Source: Oscillospiraceae bacterium
Lineage (GTDB): Bacteria > Bacillota > Clostridia > Oscillospirales > Acutalibacteraceae
DNA: 64,000 nucleotides
Direction: 5' to 3'
NCBI GenBank assembly: GCA_031256825.1
Contig: JAIRPV010000004.1
Coordinates: forward strand, 17,402-81,401
The notes beneath the pieces are model-generated. The model saw only the letters and a program-made list of their open reading frames with translations. It made no database searches and was not told where the DNA came from. Of the stretch, positions 33,285 through 41,048 are shown one piece after another. A program made the position numbers and the translations under genes. Positions within the stretch are counted from its first letter, which is position 1. Each line of letters begins with the position of its first letter.

Positions 33285-33955
33285 CGCTGTCCCCTGCCCT
33301 CTTTGTTGACCTGCCGCGCCCGCGCGACGGCGAACCCCCCCGCGGGCACGTCTTCGGTGATGACCGATCCCGCGGCGGTATAGGCCCCCGGGCCGACGCT
33401 CACCGGCGCGACCAGGCTGTTGTGGCAGCCGATGAACGCGCCGTCGCCAACCTGGGCGCGGTGTTTTTGTTTGCCGTCGTAGTTCGCCACCGCCAGGCCG
33501 CAGCCCACGTTGATCGCTTTGCCGAAATCCGCGTCGCCAATATAACTCAGGTGCGCAATCTTTGTCGCGTCGCCGATGTTCGCGTTCTTTAGCTCCACAA
33601 AATTGCCAATGCGCAGCCGCTGCCCCAATTTTGTGCCCGGCCGCAGCCGCACCCAGGGGCCAATCTCGCAATCCGCGCCAATTTCGGCCCCTTCGCTTTG
33701 CACATTGTTGAGAACGGCCCGGCTGCCCACCGTTGTATCGCACAGCACGCTGTTTGGCCCAATCACACAATGTTCTCCGATCACGGTGTTGCCGCAGAGA
33801 ATGCTCCCCGGCAAAATGAGCGTCCCCGCGCCGACTTGCACCCCCCCGGTAACGACGACCCCGTCCGCGCAGGGGATGCGCACCCCCGCCGCACGCAGGG
33901 CGGCCAGCGCCGCCGCGCGGTCTTTTTCTTCCATCGCAAACTGCGACGCATCCAT
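33281..33955 (-). CDS. Stand-alone GlmU-type acetyltransferase domain (left-handed beta helix)
   Basis: The start is the ATG at 33955 (MDASQFAMEE) after AGGAGGG, giving 224 residues. The sequence is hexapeptide repeats with the GlmU C-domain landmarks KIAHLSYIGDA (catalytic His) and NYDGKQKHRAQVGDGAFIGC. The N-terminal pyrophosphorylase domain of bifunctional GlmU is missing, replaced by about 35 residues. It would acetylate glucosamine-1-phosphate, needing a separate uridylyltransferase. Its overlap with pth matches the usual glmU-prs-pth order with prs lost. Confidence 0.85.
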   Translation of the reverse strand: MDASQFAMEEKDRAAALAALRAAGVRIPCADGVVVTGGVQVGAGTLILPGSILCGNTVIGEHCVIGPNSVLCDTTVGSRAVLNNVQSEGAEIGADCEIGPWVRLRPGTKLGQRLRIGNFVELKNANIGDATKIAHLSYIGDADFGKAINVGCGLAVANYDGKQKHRAQVGDGAFIGCHNSLVAPVSVGPGAYTAAGSVITEDVPAGGFAVARARQVNKEGRGQR

Positions 33956-33989
33956 GGGTTTGGCCCTCCTCCGATACTGCCTACTACCT

Positions 33990-34018
33990 ATTATGCCATA
34001 AAAGCTATGAAAATGCAA
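33990..34018 (-). promoter_or_regulatory. Promoter of the GlmU-like/pth operon
   Basis: TTGCAT and CATAAT on the minus strand are spaced by 17 bases. It is back to back with the 79-bp array. Confidence 0.55.
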
Positions 34019-34048
34019 GAAATTTCTCTGTACAAACGCTCAAAATTA

Positions 34049-34214
34049 TGTTATAATAAGCACAAGGCCTGTGGCGAGGGATGATTTTGCGAAGCAGTTG
34101 CCAATGACGAACCGCTCACCGCAGGTGTGTTATAATAAGCACAAGGCCTGTGGCGAGGGATGATTTTGCGAAGCAGTTGCCAATGACGAACCGCTCACCG
34201 CAGGTGTGTTATAA
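34049..34214 (+). repeat. Tandem 79-bp array with extended -10 boxes upstream of gatA
   Basis: Two full units (TATAAT at 34052 and 34131) are followed by a third -10 (34210) at exactly 79-base steps. Each unit has TGTTATAAT (extended -10) and a body CTGTGGCGAG...CTCACCGCAG able to pair with one mismatch, plus an inner AGC-GTT/AAC-GCT stem. The last -10 reads into gatA. The same 79-base family begins again at 63884. Confidence 0.9.
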
Positions 34215-34258
34215 TAAGCGCAGCTTTCCGTATTCCGCATTGATAAAGGGGAACCGCT

Positions 34259-35671
34259 ATGCAAATCACAAGCCTCACCGCCCTTGCGCTGGCCGCAAAG
34301 CTGCATTCCGGCGAATGCTCCGTGGCGGAGGCGCTCGACGCGCACTACGCCGCCATTGAGCAAAGCGAATGCAACTGCTACACCTCCCTTTGCAAAGAGG
34401 AGGCCTATGCGCGGGCGGAAGAAATCCAGCGGCGGCTGAACCGGGGCGAACGTCTGTCGCCCCTGGCGGGCGTGCCCGTTGCCGTAAAGGATCTCATCTG
34501 CACAAAGGGCGCGCGCACCACTTGCGCCTCGCGCATGCTCCGGGATTTCATCCCGCCATACGATGCGACCGTTACAGAAAAGTTGAACGCCGCCGATCTG
34601 ATCATTCTGGGCAAAACCAACATGGATGAGTTCGCCATGGGCTCGACCACGGAGACATCCTGCTTTGGCCCCACAAAAAACCCGAAGAATCCCGCGCATG
34701 TGCCCGGCGGTTCCTCGGGCGGCAGCGCCGCTGCCGTGGCGGCGCACGAAGCCCCGGTTGCCCTGGGCAGCGACACAGGCGGTTCTATCCGCCAGCCCGC
34801 GGCCTACTGCGGCTGCGTTGGGCTGAAGCCAACATATGGCGCGGTTTCGCGCTACGGGCTGATCGCCTACGCTTCCTCGCTGGATCAGATTGGCCCCATG
34901 GCGCGCACCACAGCCGACTGCGCCGCGCTGTTCGATCTCATCAAAGGCAAGGATCCGCGCGACTCCACTTCTGTGGAAAACCCCGGCAAGCCAGCGCGGC
35001 CGATACAGGGGTTGCGCGTCGGCGTCCCATACGAGTTTTTCGGCGAAGGGCTTCAGCCGGAAACCGCCGGGGCCGTGCTTGCCGCGAAAGAAAAACTGGC
35101 GGAGCTGGGCGCTGTTGTGGAGGATTTGCACCTGCCCGCGTCGGAATACGCCGTGCCGACGTACTACATCATTGCCTGCGCCGAAGCCTGCTCCAATCTG
35201 TCGCGCTACGACGGCGTAAAATATGGGCACAGCAGCCCCGAAGCCGTCAACCTGCGCGGCACCTATATCAAATCCCGCAGCGAAGGCTTTGGGTTGGAGG
35301 TCAAGCGCCGCATTATGCTCGGCAATTTTGTGCTCAGCTCCGGCTATTTCGACGCCTATTATAAAAAGGCCCTGCAAGCCAGGCGGCTGATTCAGCAAGC
35401 CTATTTTAAAGCTTTCGAGCGCTGCGACGTTATTCTTGGCCCCGTTGCCCCAACCACCGCCCCAAAGCTCGGCGAAAGCCTCGACGACCCGCTGAAGATG
35501 TATTTAAGCGATATCTATACCGTCACCGTGAACATCGCGGGCCTGCCCGCGCTTTCGCTGCCCTGCGGAACAGACGCGGAGGGTCTGCCCATTGGCATGC
35601 AGCTGATTGGGCGGCCCTTTGAGGAGGCAACGCTGCTGGGCGCGGGGGGAGCGTTCGAAGAAGCGCAATAA
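34259..35671 (+). CDS. gatA: Glutamyl-tRNA(Gln) amidotransferase subunit A
   Basis: The glutaminase subunit of GatCAB converts Glu-tRNA(Gln) to Gln-tRNA(Gln). The 470-residue protein has the Ser-cisSer-Lys triad K77 (VAVKDL), S152 (GGSSGGS) and S176 (DTGGSIRQP), and the family tail SLDDPLKMYLSDIYTVTVNIAGLPA. It ends about 15 residues short of typical GatA, after GRPFEEATLLG. AAAGGGG precedes the ATG. Neither gatB nor gatC is adjacent; instead hisH follows. It may work with unlinked gatBC or be a second copy. Confidence 0.93.
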   Translation: MQITSLTALALAAKLHSGECSVAEALDAHYAAIEQSECNCYTSLCKEEAYARAEEIQRRLNRGERLSPLAGVPVAVKDLICTKGARTTCASRMLRDFIPPYDATVTEKLNAADLIILGKTNMDEFAMGSTTETSCFGPTKNPKNPAHVPGGSSGGSAAAVAAHEAPVALGSDTGGSIRQPAAYCGCVGLKPTYGAVSRYGLIAYASSLDQIGPMARTTADCAALFDLIKGKDPRDSTSVENPGKPARPIQGLRVGVPYEFFGEGLQPETAGAVLAAKEKLAELGAVVEDLHLPASEYAVPTYYIIACAEACSNLSRYDGVKYGHSSPEAVNLRGTYIKSRSEGFGLEVKRRIMLGNFVLSSGYFDAYYKKALQARRLIQQAYFKAFERCDVILGPVAPTTAPKLGESLDDPLKMYLSDIYTVTVNIAGLPALSLPCGTDAEGLPIGMQLIGRPFEEATLLGAGGAFEEAQ

Positions 35672-35684
35672 AAGGAGGCGCCCT

Positions 35685-36296
35685 ATGCTGGCCATCATCG
35701 ACTACGGCGCGGGCAATCTGCAAAGCGTAAAAAAAGCGCTCGATTACCTCGGCGCGGCGTGCGAAATCACAGACGACCCGCATAAAATAGAAACAGCCCG
35801 CGGCGTAATCCTGCCGGGCGTGGGTTCTTTTGGCGAAGCCATGGAGTCCATGCACCGCCGCGGCCTGTTCAGCGCCGTGCGCCGCGCGGCCGACGGCACG
35901 CGCCCTTTTTTGGGCATCTGCCTGGGGCAGCAGCTGCTCTTTGCCGCTTCAGAAGAAAGCCCCGGCGCGCCGGGTTTCGGCGCGCTGCCCGGCAGCGTGG
36001 TGAAGCTCCCGTCCGACGGCGGCAAGCGGAAAATCCCGCACATGGGCTGGAACTCCATCGCCCTGCAAACCCAGGAGGGCCTGTTCGCGGGCGTGCCCCA
36101 GGGCACTTATGTATATTTTGTCCACTCGTTTTATGTGCGCGCACAAAACCCCGCGCACATTGCCGCCACAACGGAATACGGCGCGGAGATCCACGCGGCG
36201 GTGCACAGCGGGCAGCTCTGGGCCACGCAGTTTCATCCGGAAAAAAGCGGGGAAGCCGGTCTGCTGATGCTGCGTAATTTCATTGGATTATGCTGA
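35685..36296 (+). CDS. hisH: Imidazole glycerol phosphate synthase glutaminase subunit HisH
   Basis: HisH hydrolyses glutamine and passes ammonia to HisF in histidine synthesis. The start is the ATG at 35685 (MLAIIDYGAGN) after AAAGGAGG, giving 203 residues. The nucleophile is C79 in GICLGQQLLF, with His-Glu in TQFHPEKSG. The IPHMGWNS and YFVHSFYV blocks are diagnostic of HisH. No hisF, hisA or other his genes are nearby, so this is an isolated copy behind gatA, with a terminator after it. Confidence 0.93.
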   Translation: MLAIIDYGAGNLQSVKKALDYLGAACEITDDPHKIETARGVILPGVGSFGEAMESMHRRGLFSAVRRAADGTRPFLGICLGQQLLFAASEESPGAPGFGALPGSVVKLPSDGGKRKIPHMGWNSIALQTQEGLFAGVPQGTYVYFVHSFYVRAQNPAHIAATTEYGAEIHAAVHSGQLWATQFHPEKSGEAGLLMLRNFIGLC

Positions 36297-36343
36297 CAAA
36301 AACCGGCCGGCGCGGAACACCCGCGCCAACCAAATGATAACAG

Positions 36344-36372
36344 CGGGAGGGCAAACGCCCTCCCGTTATATT
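36344..36372 (+). terminator. Terminator after hisH
   Basis: CGGGAGGGC and GCCCTCCCG form a perfect nine-base stem with a four-base loop, followed by TTATATTT. Confidence 0.75.
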
Positions 36373-36461
36373 TGGCCCCTGCGGTTATTTTTTCTGTTCT
36401 GCATAACTTCTGTTGCCCCTGCCAAACTAAACGCGAAACGCCTGCGAACGGAGGGAAGAAC

Positions 36462-36899
36462 ATGCAGACATCCCGCGAAGACTATAAAAAAATGGTAAAA
36501 AAGGCAACGCCGCCCAGCGCCCATGTGCAGCACTGGATTCTCAGTTTTTTGGTGGGCGGAGCCATTTGCGCGCTGGGGCAGGGCATCCGTCTGCTCTGCG
36601 AGGCGCAGAAAGTGGATGAAGAAACCATCCGCATCATTGTACCGTGCGCGCTGGTGGCGCTTTCGGCGCTGCTGACCGCGCTGGGGCTGTTTGACAAAAT
36701 CGGCAAGTTCGCCGGAGCGGGCAGCGCCGTGCCCATCACCGGCTTTGCCAACTCGATTGTGTCTTCCGCCATGGAACACCGCTGCGAAGGCCTTGTGCTG
36801 GGCGTTGGGGCAAACATGTTTAAGCTGGCGGGGCCAGTTTTGGCCTATGGCACCGCCGTTTGCACCATCTATGGGTTGCTTTATCTGATTTTTCAATAA
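36462..36899 (+). CDS. spoVAC: Stage V sporulation protein AC
   Basis: SpoVAC is a forespore inner-membrane protein of the SpoVA channel for dipicolinic acid. The start is the ATG at 36462 (MQTSREDYKK) after CGGAGGG; 145 residues match the family. Four membrane segments are visible, with the conserved GAGSAVPITGFANSIVSSAMEHR loop. spoVAD follows by 13 bases. A sigma-G promoter is expected but I could not identify one with confidence. Confidence 0.95.
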   Translation: MQTSREDYKKMVKKATPPSAHVQHWILSFLVGGAICALGQGIRLLCEAQKVDEETIRIIVPCALVALSALLTALGLFDKIGKFAGAGSAVPITGFANSIVSSAMEHRCEGLVLGVGANMFKLAGPVLAYGTAVCTIYGLLYLIFQ

Positions 36900-36912
36900 G
36901 GAGGGCTGCGGC

Positions 36913-37938
36913 ATGCCAACGATGACACAGCCGATTCAAAGGCTGGCGCCCGGGGTAATCAAGTGCGCCGCGTTTGTTCTGGGGCAAGCCGCCGTTGGCG
37001 GCAGGCAGGAAGCGCAGGGGCCCCTGGGGCCGAAGTTTGCCGAAACCTTCGGCCGCGCGGAACTCGGCGAGGATTGCTGGGAAATGGCGGAAACCCATTT
37101 GCAGCAGGCCGCGATGCGCCACGCCCTGCGGGCCGCAAACCGCCGGGCAGCCGACCTGCACTTCGGCGGCGATCTGCTGAACCAGTGCTCCGCCACCAAC
37201 TTTACCATGCGCGAAATGCAGTTTCCCGTCGCGGGGCTATACAGCGCCTGCGCAACCTTTGCCGAAAGCCTTGCTCTGGCCGCCCTCGCCGCAGCCAGCG
37301 GGGCGGCGGAATGCGTCAGCGCCTGTGTGTCGTCCCATTTTTGCGCGGCGGAAAAGCAGTTTCGTTTCCCGCTGGAATACGGCGGGCAGCCAACCCCCGC
37401 CTCTCAGCGCACGGCCACCGCCGCGGGCGCGGTGATCCTGGGGCCGGAGGGATCATCGGGCCACGCAAAAATTACCCATGCCATTTTTGGCCGCGTCGTC
37501 GACATGGGGATCAAAGACGCCAACGAGATGGGCGCCGCCATGGCCCCGGCGGCGCTGGATACCTTAAAGCGCTTTCTTGACGCCACGCACACCATGCCCG
37601 GCGATTATGACATGATTCTGACCGGCGATCTGGGCGCCGTTGGATCGGCGTTGCTGCTGAAACTGGCGCGGCGGGAGCTGGGGCTGGAACTGAGCGGCGT
37701 TCACCGCGACTGCGGCATGCTGCTCTACCACGCGGGCGAACAGGATGTGGGCGTTGGCGGTTCCGGCGCGGGCTGCTCGGCAGCGGTGGTTTGCGCGGAA
37801 ATCCTGCCCGCGCTGCAATCGGGAAGCCTGCGCGCGGTGCTGCTGCTGGGCACCGGCGCGCTGCTTTCGGCAATCTCCCCTTTGCAGGGCGAAACCATAC
37901 CGGCCATCTGCCACGGCGTGCGCCTGACGCGCGCGTAA
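36913..37938 (+). CDS. spoVAD: Stage V sporulation protein AD
   Basis: SpoVAD is a thiolase-fold, dipicolinate-binding protein on the outer face of the spore inner membrane. The 341-residue length fits. Family features include GPLGPKFAETF near the start, DLHFGGDLLNQCSATNF, the SACATFAES region and GDLGAVGSALL. AAGGAGG precedes the ATG. The expected third gene spoVAE is not seen next; a 53-residue membrane protein follows instead. Confidence 0.95.
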   Translation: MPTMTQPIQRLAPGVIKCAAFVLGQAAVGGRQEAQGPLGPKFAETFGRAELGEDCWEMAETHLQQAAMRHALRAANRRAADLHFGGDLLNQCSATNFTMREMQFPVAGLYSACATFAESLALAALAAASGAAECVSACVSSHFCAAEKQFRFPLEYGGQPTPASQRTATAAGAVILGPEGSSGHAKITHAIFGRVVDMGIKDANEMGAAMAPAALDTLKRFLDATHTMPGDYDMILTGDLGAVGSALLLKLARRELGLELSGVHRDCGMLLYHAGEQDVGVGGSGAGCSAAVVCAEILPALQSGSLRAVLLLGTGALLSAISPLQGETIPAICHGVRLTRA

Positions 37939-37998
37939 CGCCCTCCCACACGGCTCCCCAACCCGAAAAAAAGTTCTCAAGAAGAAAGGAATACGCGC

Positions 37999-38160
37999 AT
38001 GAACAACACACAACAGGCAGTCAAGGCCTTTCAGACCTCCCGCAAACTGGCCCGGGCGGCAAAATTCCTGGGCATAGCCCAAACCGCGGCCATGGGCTGC
38101 GCGGCGGCCGCTTTGCTCTATTGCGGCGCGAAAACGATTGCCCGCGGGAGAGAAAGATAA
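37999..38160 (+). CDS. Small alanine-rich membrane protein (53 aa) after spoVAD
   Basis: This ORF is below the track cutoff. It starts at the ATG at 37999 after AAAGGA and encodes a basic N-terminus (RKLARAAKF), one likely membrane helix (about 24-43, GIAQTAAMGCAAAALLY) and a basic tail. It sits 60 bases after spoVAD in the position where spoVAE is usual, but is too short and has no SpoVAE similarity. A forespore role is a guess from position. Confidence 0.55.
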   Translation: MNNTQQAVKAFQTSRKLARAAKFLGIAQTAAMGCAAAALLYCGAKTIARGRER

Positions 38161-38211
38161 TTTGCGGCACATCTCCCGCCCAAACGTCCCGCCGGGCCAA
38201 AAACTCCGTCA

Positions 38212-39183
38212 TTACTGCAACCCCTTCGCAGTGAGCTCCCTCGCAAACGCCTCAAAACTCTCCCTGCTGTCGGCCGCTTTCTTGATGTCGCCGCCAATAT
38301 ATTCGTTTGCCCAGGCAATGTCATAAATCAGGTCAGCGCCGCCTTCGCCAATTTCGCTGATGGGTTTTTCGCCGTAGCCTTCGGGTTCGCCGTCGCTGTA
38401 TTTCAGGGTATATTGCACAAATTCGCAGTTGTCAATCAGCGCGAGATAAAACAGCGCGTTGCGCTCAAAAGCGCTAAGATCCGCCTTCTGGCTGCTGACG
38501 GCATAGCTGTCGTACTTTTCCGGCGCGGCCCAAAGATACTCCTGCAAGCCAAAGGGCGTTTCTGTTGTGTGCTGCTGATAGCCGATGTGACGCCACCCGC
38601 CGGGCAAACTCAGCTGTTCCGCCAGCTCCGCCGGCAGCCTGCCGATATAGGGCTGCTTTTGCTGATACAGCGCGTCAAAATCCAGCGCCACCGCCACCCG
38701 GAACCCATAGGTCACGTTCCCGCGCGGGAACTCCAGATAGACGGAGTAAACGTAGTCGCCAATCTTGTCCGGCGATTGGATGTGCACCGCGTCAACATAG
38801 TAACTGCTGTCCGTTTCGCCCGCGTATTCCGTGCCGTCGCTGTGATAGACTTTGATCTCGATCACGCTTGCTTCCGCAAGCTGCTTTTGCTTTTGCGCGG
38901 CAATCACAAGCGTATGATTTGGCCCGATGGTGATGGTATTTTGGGGTTCATAGGCAACGTCTGTCGGCCCAACACCGCAGGCGATCACTTTATTCCACTG
39001 ATAGTCGAACCGCCGTGCCGCAATATTTAGCCCGCCCCCTTCGCTGACGCTGATTTGCGGAATCTGCTTTTCGTTGATATAGTCCAGCATACGCCCGGCG
39101 TTCAACCAGAGTGTGAGCGCTATGGCGATGAGCGCCACAGCAATTGCGGCGAGAATGATAGCGCGCTTTTTCTTGATGGTCAT
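38212..39183 (-). CDS. Membrane-anchored extracytoplasmic protein, possibly DUF4825-like
   Basis: The 323-residue protein has a basic start and one membrane helix (about 8-28), so the rest is outside the cell. The first half is beta-rich (TIGPNHTLVIAAQ; SVIEIKVYHSDG). The second half, with YQQKQPYIGRLP, TTETPFGLQEYL and FYLALIDNCEFVQYTL, resembles DUF4825 domains, but I cannot confirm this. It lies 16 bases downstream of the YdcF-like gene, so the two form an operon. Confidence 0.65.
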   Translation of the reverse strand: MTIKKKRAIILAAIAVALIAIALTLWLNAGRMLDYINEKQIPQISVSEGGGLNIAARRFDYQWNKVIACGVGPTDVAYEPQNTITIGPNHTLVIAAQKQKQLAEASVIEIKVYHSDGTEYAGETDSSYYVDAVHIQSPDKIGDYVYSVYLEFPRGNVTYGFRVAVALDFDALYQQKQPYIGRLPAELAEQLSLPGGWRHIGYQQHTTETPFGLQEYLWAAPEKYDSYAVSSQKADLSAFERNALFYLALIDNCEFVQYTLKYSDGEPEGYGEKPISEIGEGGADLIYDIAWANEYIGGDIKKAADSRESFEAFARELTAKGLQ

Positions 39184-39199
39184 GGGTGTTCGCCCTCCC

Positions 39200-39808
39200 T
39201 CAAATCAGATATTTCTTCATTTCCGGCACGAATTGATTGCCACAGCGGGCAAGCTCGCCAAATACGCGGTCGATCCCATACTCAAATGTGTGCCAATTGT
39301 CGCGGCGAATGTTCGCAACATCCACGGGGCAACAGATGAGTTCGGCCTCTGGGAACGCAAGTTGATACAGCATCAGGCAGCGGCGGGCATGGAATGATTT
39401 GCAAACGATCAGCCCCTTGCGGATTCGCAGCTTCTTCTTGTCGCACAGCTTGCGCGAAAAGAGCGCGTTCTCCTTGGTAAAGCCCGATTTGTCTTCGCGC
39501 AGAATCGCGTTTTCCGCAACGCCGTTTTGCAGCAGCACGTCTGTGTAAAACGCGCAATCGGTGCCGTATAATTGGTTGTATCTGTCTTGCTTCGATTTTA
39601 CGCCATCGAATGCTCCCGTTTTAACGCTCACGCCGCCCGACGGCAATACATACGGCGCAAGGCCGCGCCGATAAAGCCGCGCCGCATGTTCCGCTGGTTC
39701 CGGGAACGACCCGCCGGGCAAAAAGATGATGTCGGCAGCCTGCGGCGCATCCGCCACAAAAATAAATTCGGTAATGTCGTCCACCATGCGGTGCGTCGTT
39801 GCAATCAC
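39200..39808 (-). CDS. YdcF/SanA-like DUF218 protein
   Basis: The 202-residue protein contains the family features DIIFLPGGSFPEP, YVLPSGGVSV, TKENALFSRKL and IVCKSFHARRCLM. DUF218 proteins are linked to envelope and peptidoglycan maintenance, but their chemistry is unclear. There is no N-terminal membrane segment here, unlike SanA. A GTG start at 39808 is used; the ATG seven codons later is possible. A promoter lies at 39832-39860. Confidence 0.82.
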   Translation of the reverse strand: MIATTHRMVDDITEFIFVADAPQAADIIFLPGGSFPEPAEHAARLYRRGLAPYVLPSGGVSVKTGAFDGVKSKQDRYNQLYGTDCAFYTDVLLQNGVAENAILREDKSGFTKENALFSRKLCDKKKLRIRKGLIVCKSFHARRCLMLYQLAFPEAELICCPVDVANIRRDNWHTFEYGIDRVFGELARCGNQFVPEMKKYLI

Positions 39809-39831
39809 ACCCTTCCCCTGTCGTCACATAC

Positions 39832-39860
39832 AGTATACCAGAAAATCTGCGGGAAAGCAA
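39832..39860 (-). promoter_or_regulatory. Promoter of the YdcF-like operon
   Basis: TTGCTT and TATACT on the minus strand are spaced by 17 bases, with an extended TGG before the -10. Confidence 0.6.
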
Positions 39861-39913
39861 GCAAAATCGCCAACCGTTTTCGCAAATAACACTTGAAAAA
39901 TTGTAAATCATAC

Positions 39914-39941
39914 TTGACATTTATGCGCCATGTGATATACT
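39914..39941 (+). promoter_or_regulatory. Promoter of the Xre regulator operon
   Basis: TTGACA and TATACT are spaced by 16 bases, followed by AAGGAGGTGATG. Confidence 0.75.
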
Positions 39942-39963
39942 CTATACAAGGAGGTGATGCACA

Positions 39964-40218
39964 ATGGCCGAGAAGAAAAAGCGAACCTGCCCGCTCAAGC
40001 GCAGCGAAGCTGAGCCACGTTTCCGCAACCGGCTGCGGGTGGCGCGGGCGGAGCTGGAGATTTCGCAAGAGGAACTGGCGCGGCGGGCGGGCGTTTCGCG
40101 GCAGACCATCTGCTCGATTGAGACCGGGGCATTCAACCCCACGGCGGCGCTGGCGATGAAACTGTGCCGCGCGCTGGGCAAAACGTTCGAAGAATTGTTC
40201 TATTTTGAGGAGGCGTGA
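39964..40218 (+). CDS. Xre-family HTH transcriptional regulator
   Basis: This 84-residue Cro/CI-type DNA-binding protein has the helix-turn-helix at about 33-56 (SQEELARRAGVSRQTICSIE) and the short YgzD-like C-terminal GKTFEELFYFEE. A near-perfect Shine-Dalgarno (AAGGAGGTGA) precedes it. The stop is two bases before the first EFR1 ferredoxin start, so it probably regulates its own operon. Confidence 0.92.
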   Translation: MAEKKKRTCPLKRSEAEPRFRNRLRVARAELEISQEELARRAGVSRQTICSIETGAFNPTAALAMKLCRALGKTFEELFYFEEA

Positions 40219-40220
40219 TC

Positions 40221-41048
40221 ATGGAAAAAAATGTAATCTTCTGGTTCTCCGGCACGGGAAATTCGCTCAAGGCGGCGAAAGATATCGCGGCTGTTTTGGG
40301 CGACACGGAACTGGTCAACATGGCGGCGAAGCCGGATCAGTTCTTTTGCCAAGCTTTTCTTTCAAGAAAAGCGGAACGCATCGGCTTCGTATACCCCTGC
40401 TATGCAGGCGGGATTCCGAAAGCTGTGGTGCGCTTTGTGGAACAGCTGAATCTCAACAGCGACAGCGCCGGATATGTCTTCCAGCTGGTCACCTGCAACG
40501 AAAACGGCGGCAACTGCGGCGTGCAGATGAAGCGCTTGCTGGCTACCAAAGCGGTCGATCTTAGCTACAGCAAATGGGTTTCGACGGTCGGCAATTACAT
40601 CGTGCTGTATCAGCTGGAGAAACATATTGATGAATCGTTGCGCGCTGCTGATGAAAAAACACGGGCAATTGCGGCGGACATCCAAGTCAAAAAGAGCGGT
40701 GAAATTCGCGGCCCCGTCCTGCCGCTGCGGGCGTTTTTCGGGGTTTTCTATGCCATCGGCAACCACTACATGAATACCAAGCCGAGGCAATTTACTGTAA
40801 CAGACGACTGCACTGGCTGCGGGCTGTGCGCAAAGCTTTGCCCGGCGGGGAATATCGCCATGCGGGAAGGCAGCCCCACGTTTGAGCACAGCGCGTGCGC
40901 GCAGTGCATGGCCTGCATCCAGTGGTGCCCCCGGCAGGCCGTCAATTGCGGGACGAAAACCGCGCGGCGGACTCACTATCATCACCCGGAAATTCAGGCG
41001 GGCGAGCTGTTTCATACAAAAAACGCGACGCAGGGGGCGCGGGTATGA
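40221..41048 (+). CDS. EFR1-type ferredoxin: flavodoxin-like domain plus two [4Fe-4S] motifs
   Basis: The 275-residue protein begins with a flavodoxin-like phosphate loop (FWFSGTGNSLKAA) and ends with two cluster motifs, CTGCGLCAKLCP and CAQCMACIQWCP. It is a predicted cytoplasmic electron carrier common in anaerobic Firmicutes. The ATG at 40221 has GAGGAGG at seven bases. The gene overlaps the next by ATGA, so the two are translated together. Confidence 0.9.
   Translation: MEKNVIFWFSGTGNSLKAAKDIAAVLGDTELVNMAAKPDQFFCQAFLSRKAERIGFVYPCYAGGIPKAVVRFVEQLNLNSDSAGYVFQLVTCNENGGNCGVQMKRLLATKAVDLSYSKWVSTVGNYIVLYQLEKHIDESLRAADEKTRAIAADIQVKKSGEIRGPVLPLRAFFGVFYAIGNHYMNTKPRQFTVTDDCTGCGLCAKLCPAGNIAMREGSPTFEHSACAQCMACIQWCPRQAVNCGTKTARRTHYHHPEIQAGELFHTKNATQGARV

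Noticed and set aside
34049-34214. Possible CRISPR array
   Set aside because: Units are contiguous and identical over their full 79 bases, so there are no unique spacers; no cas genes are present.
34130-35398. 422-residue minus-strand ORF opposite gatA
   Set aside because: GatA has all catalytic residues in the plus frame; the antisense ORF starts inside the 79-bp repeats.
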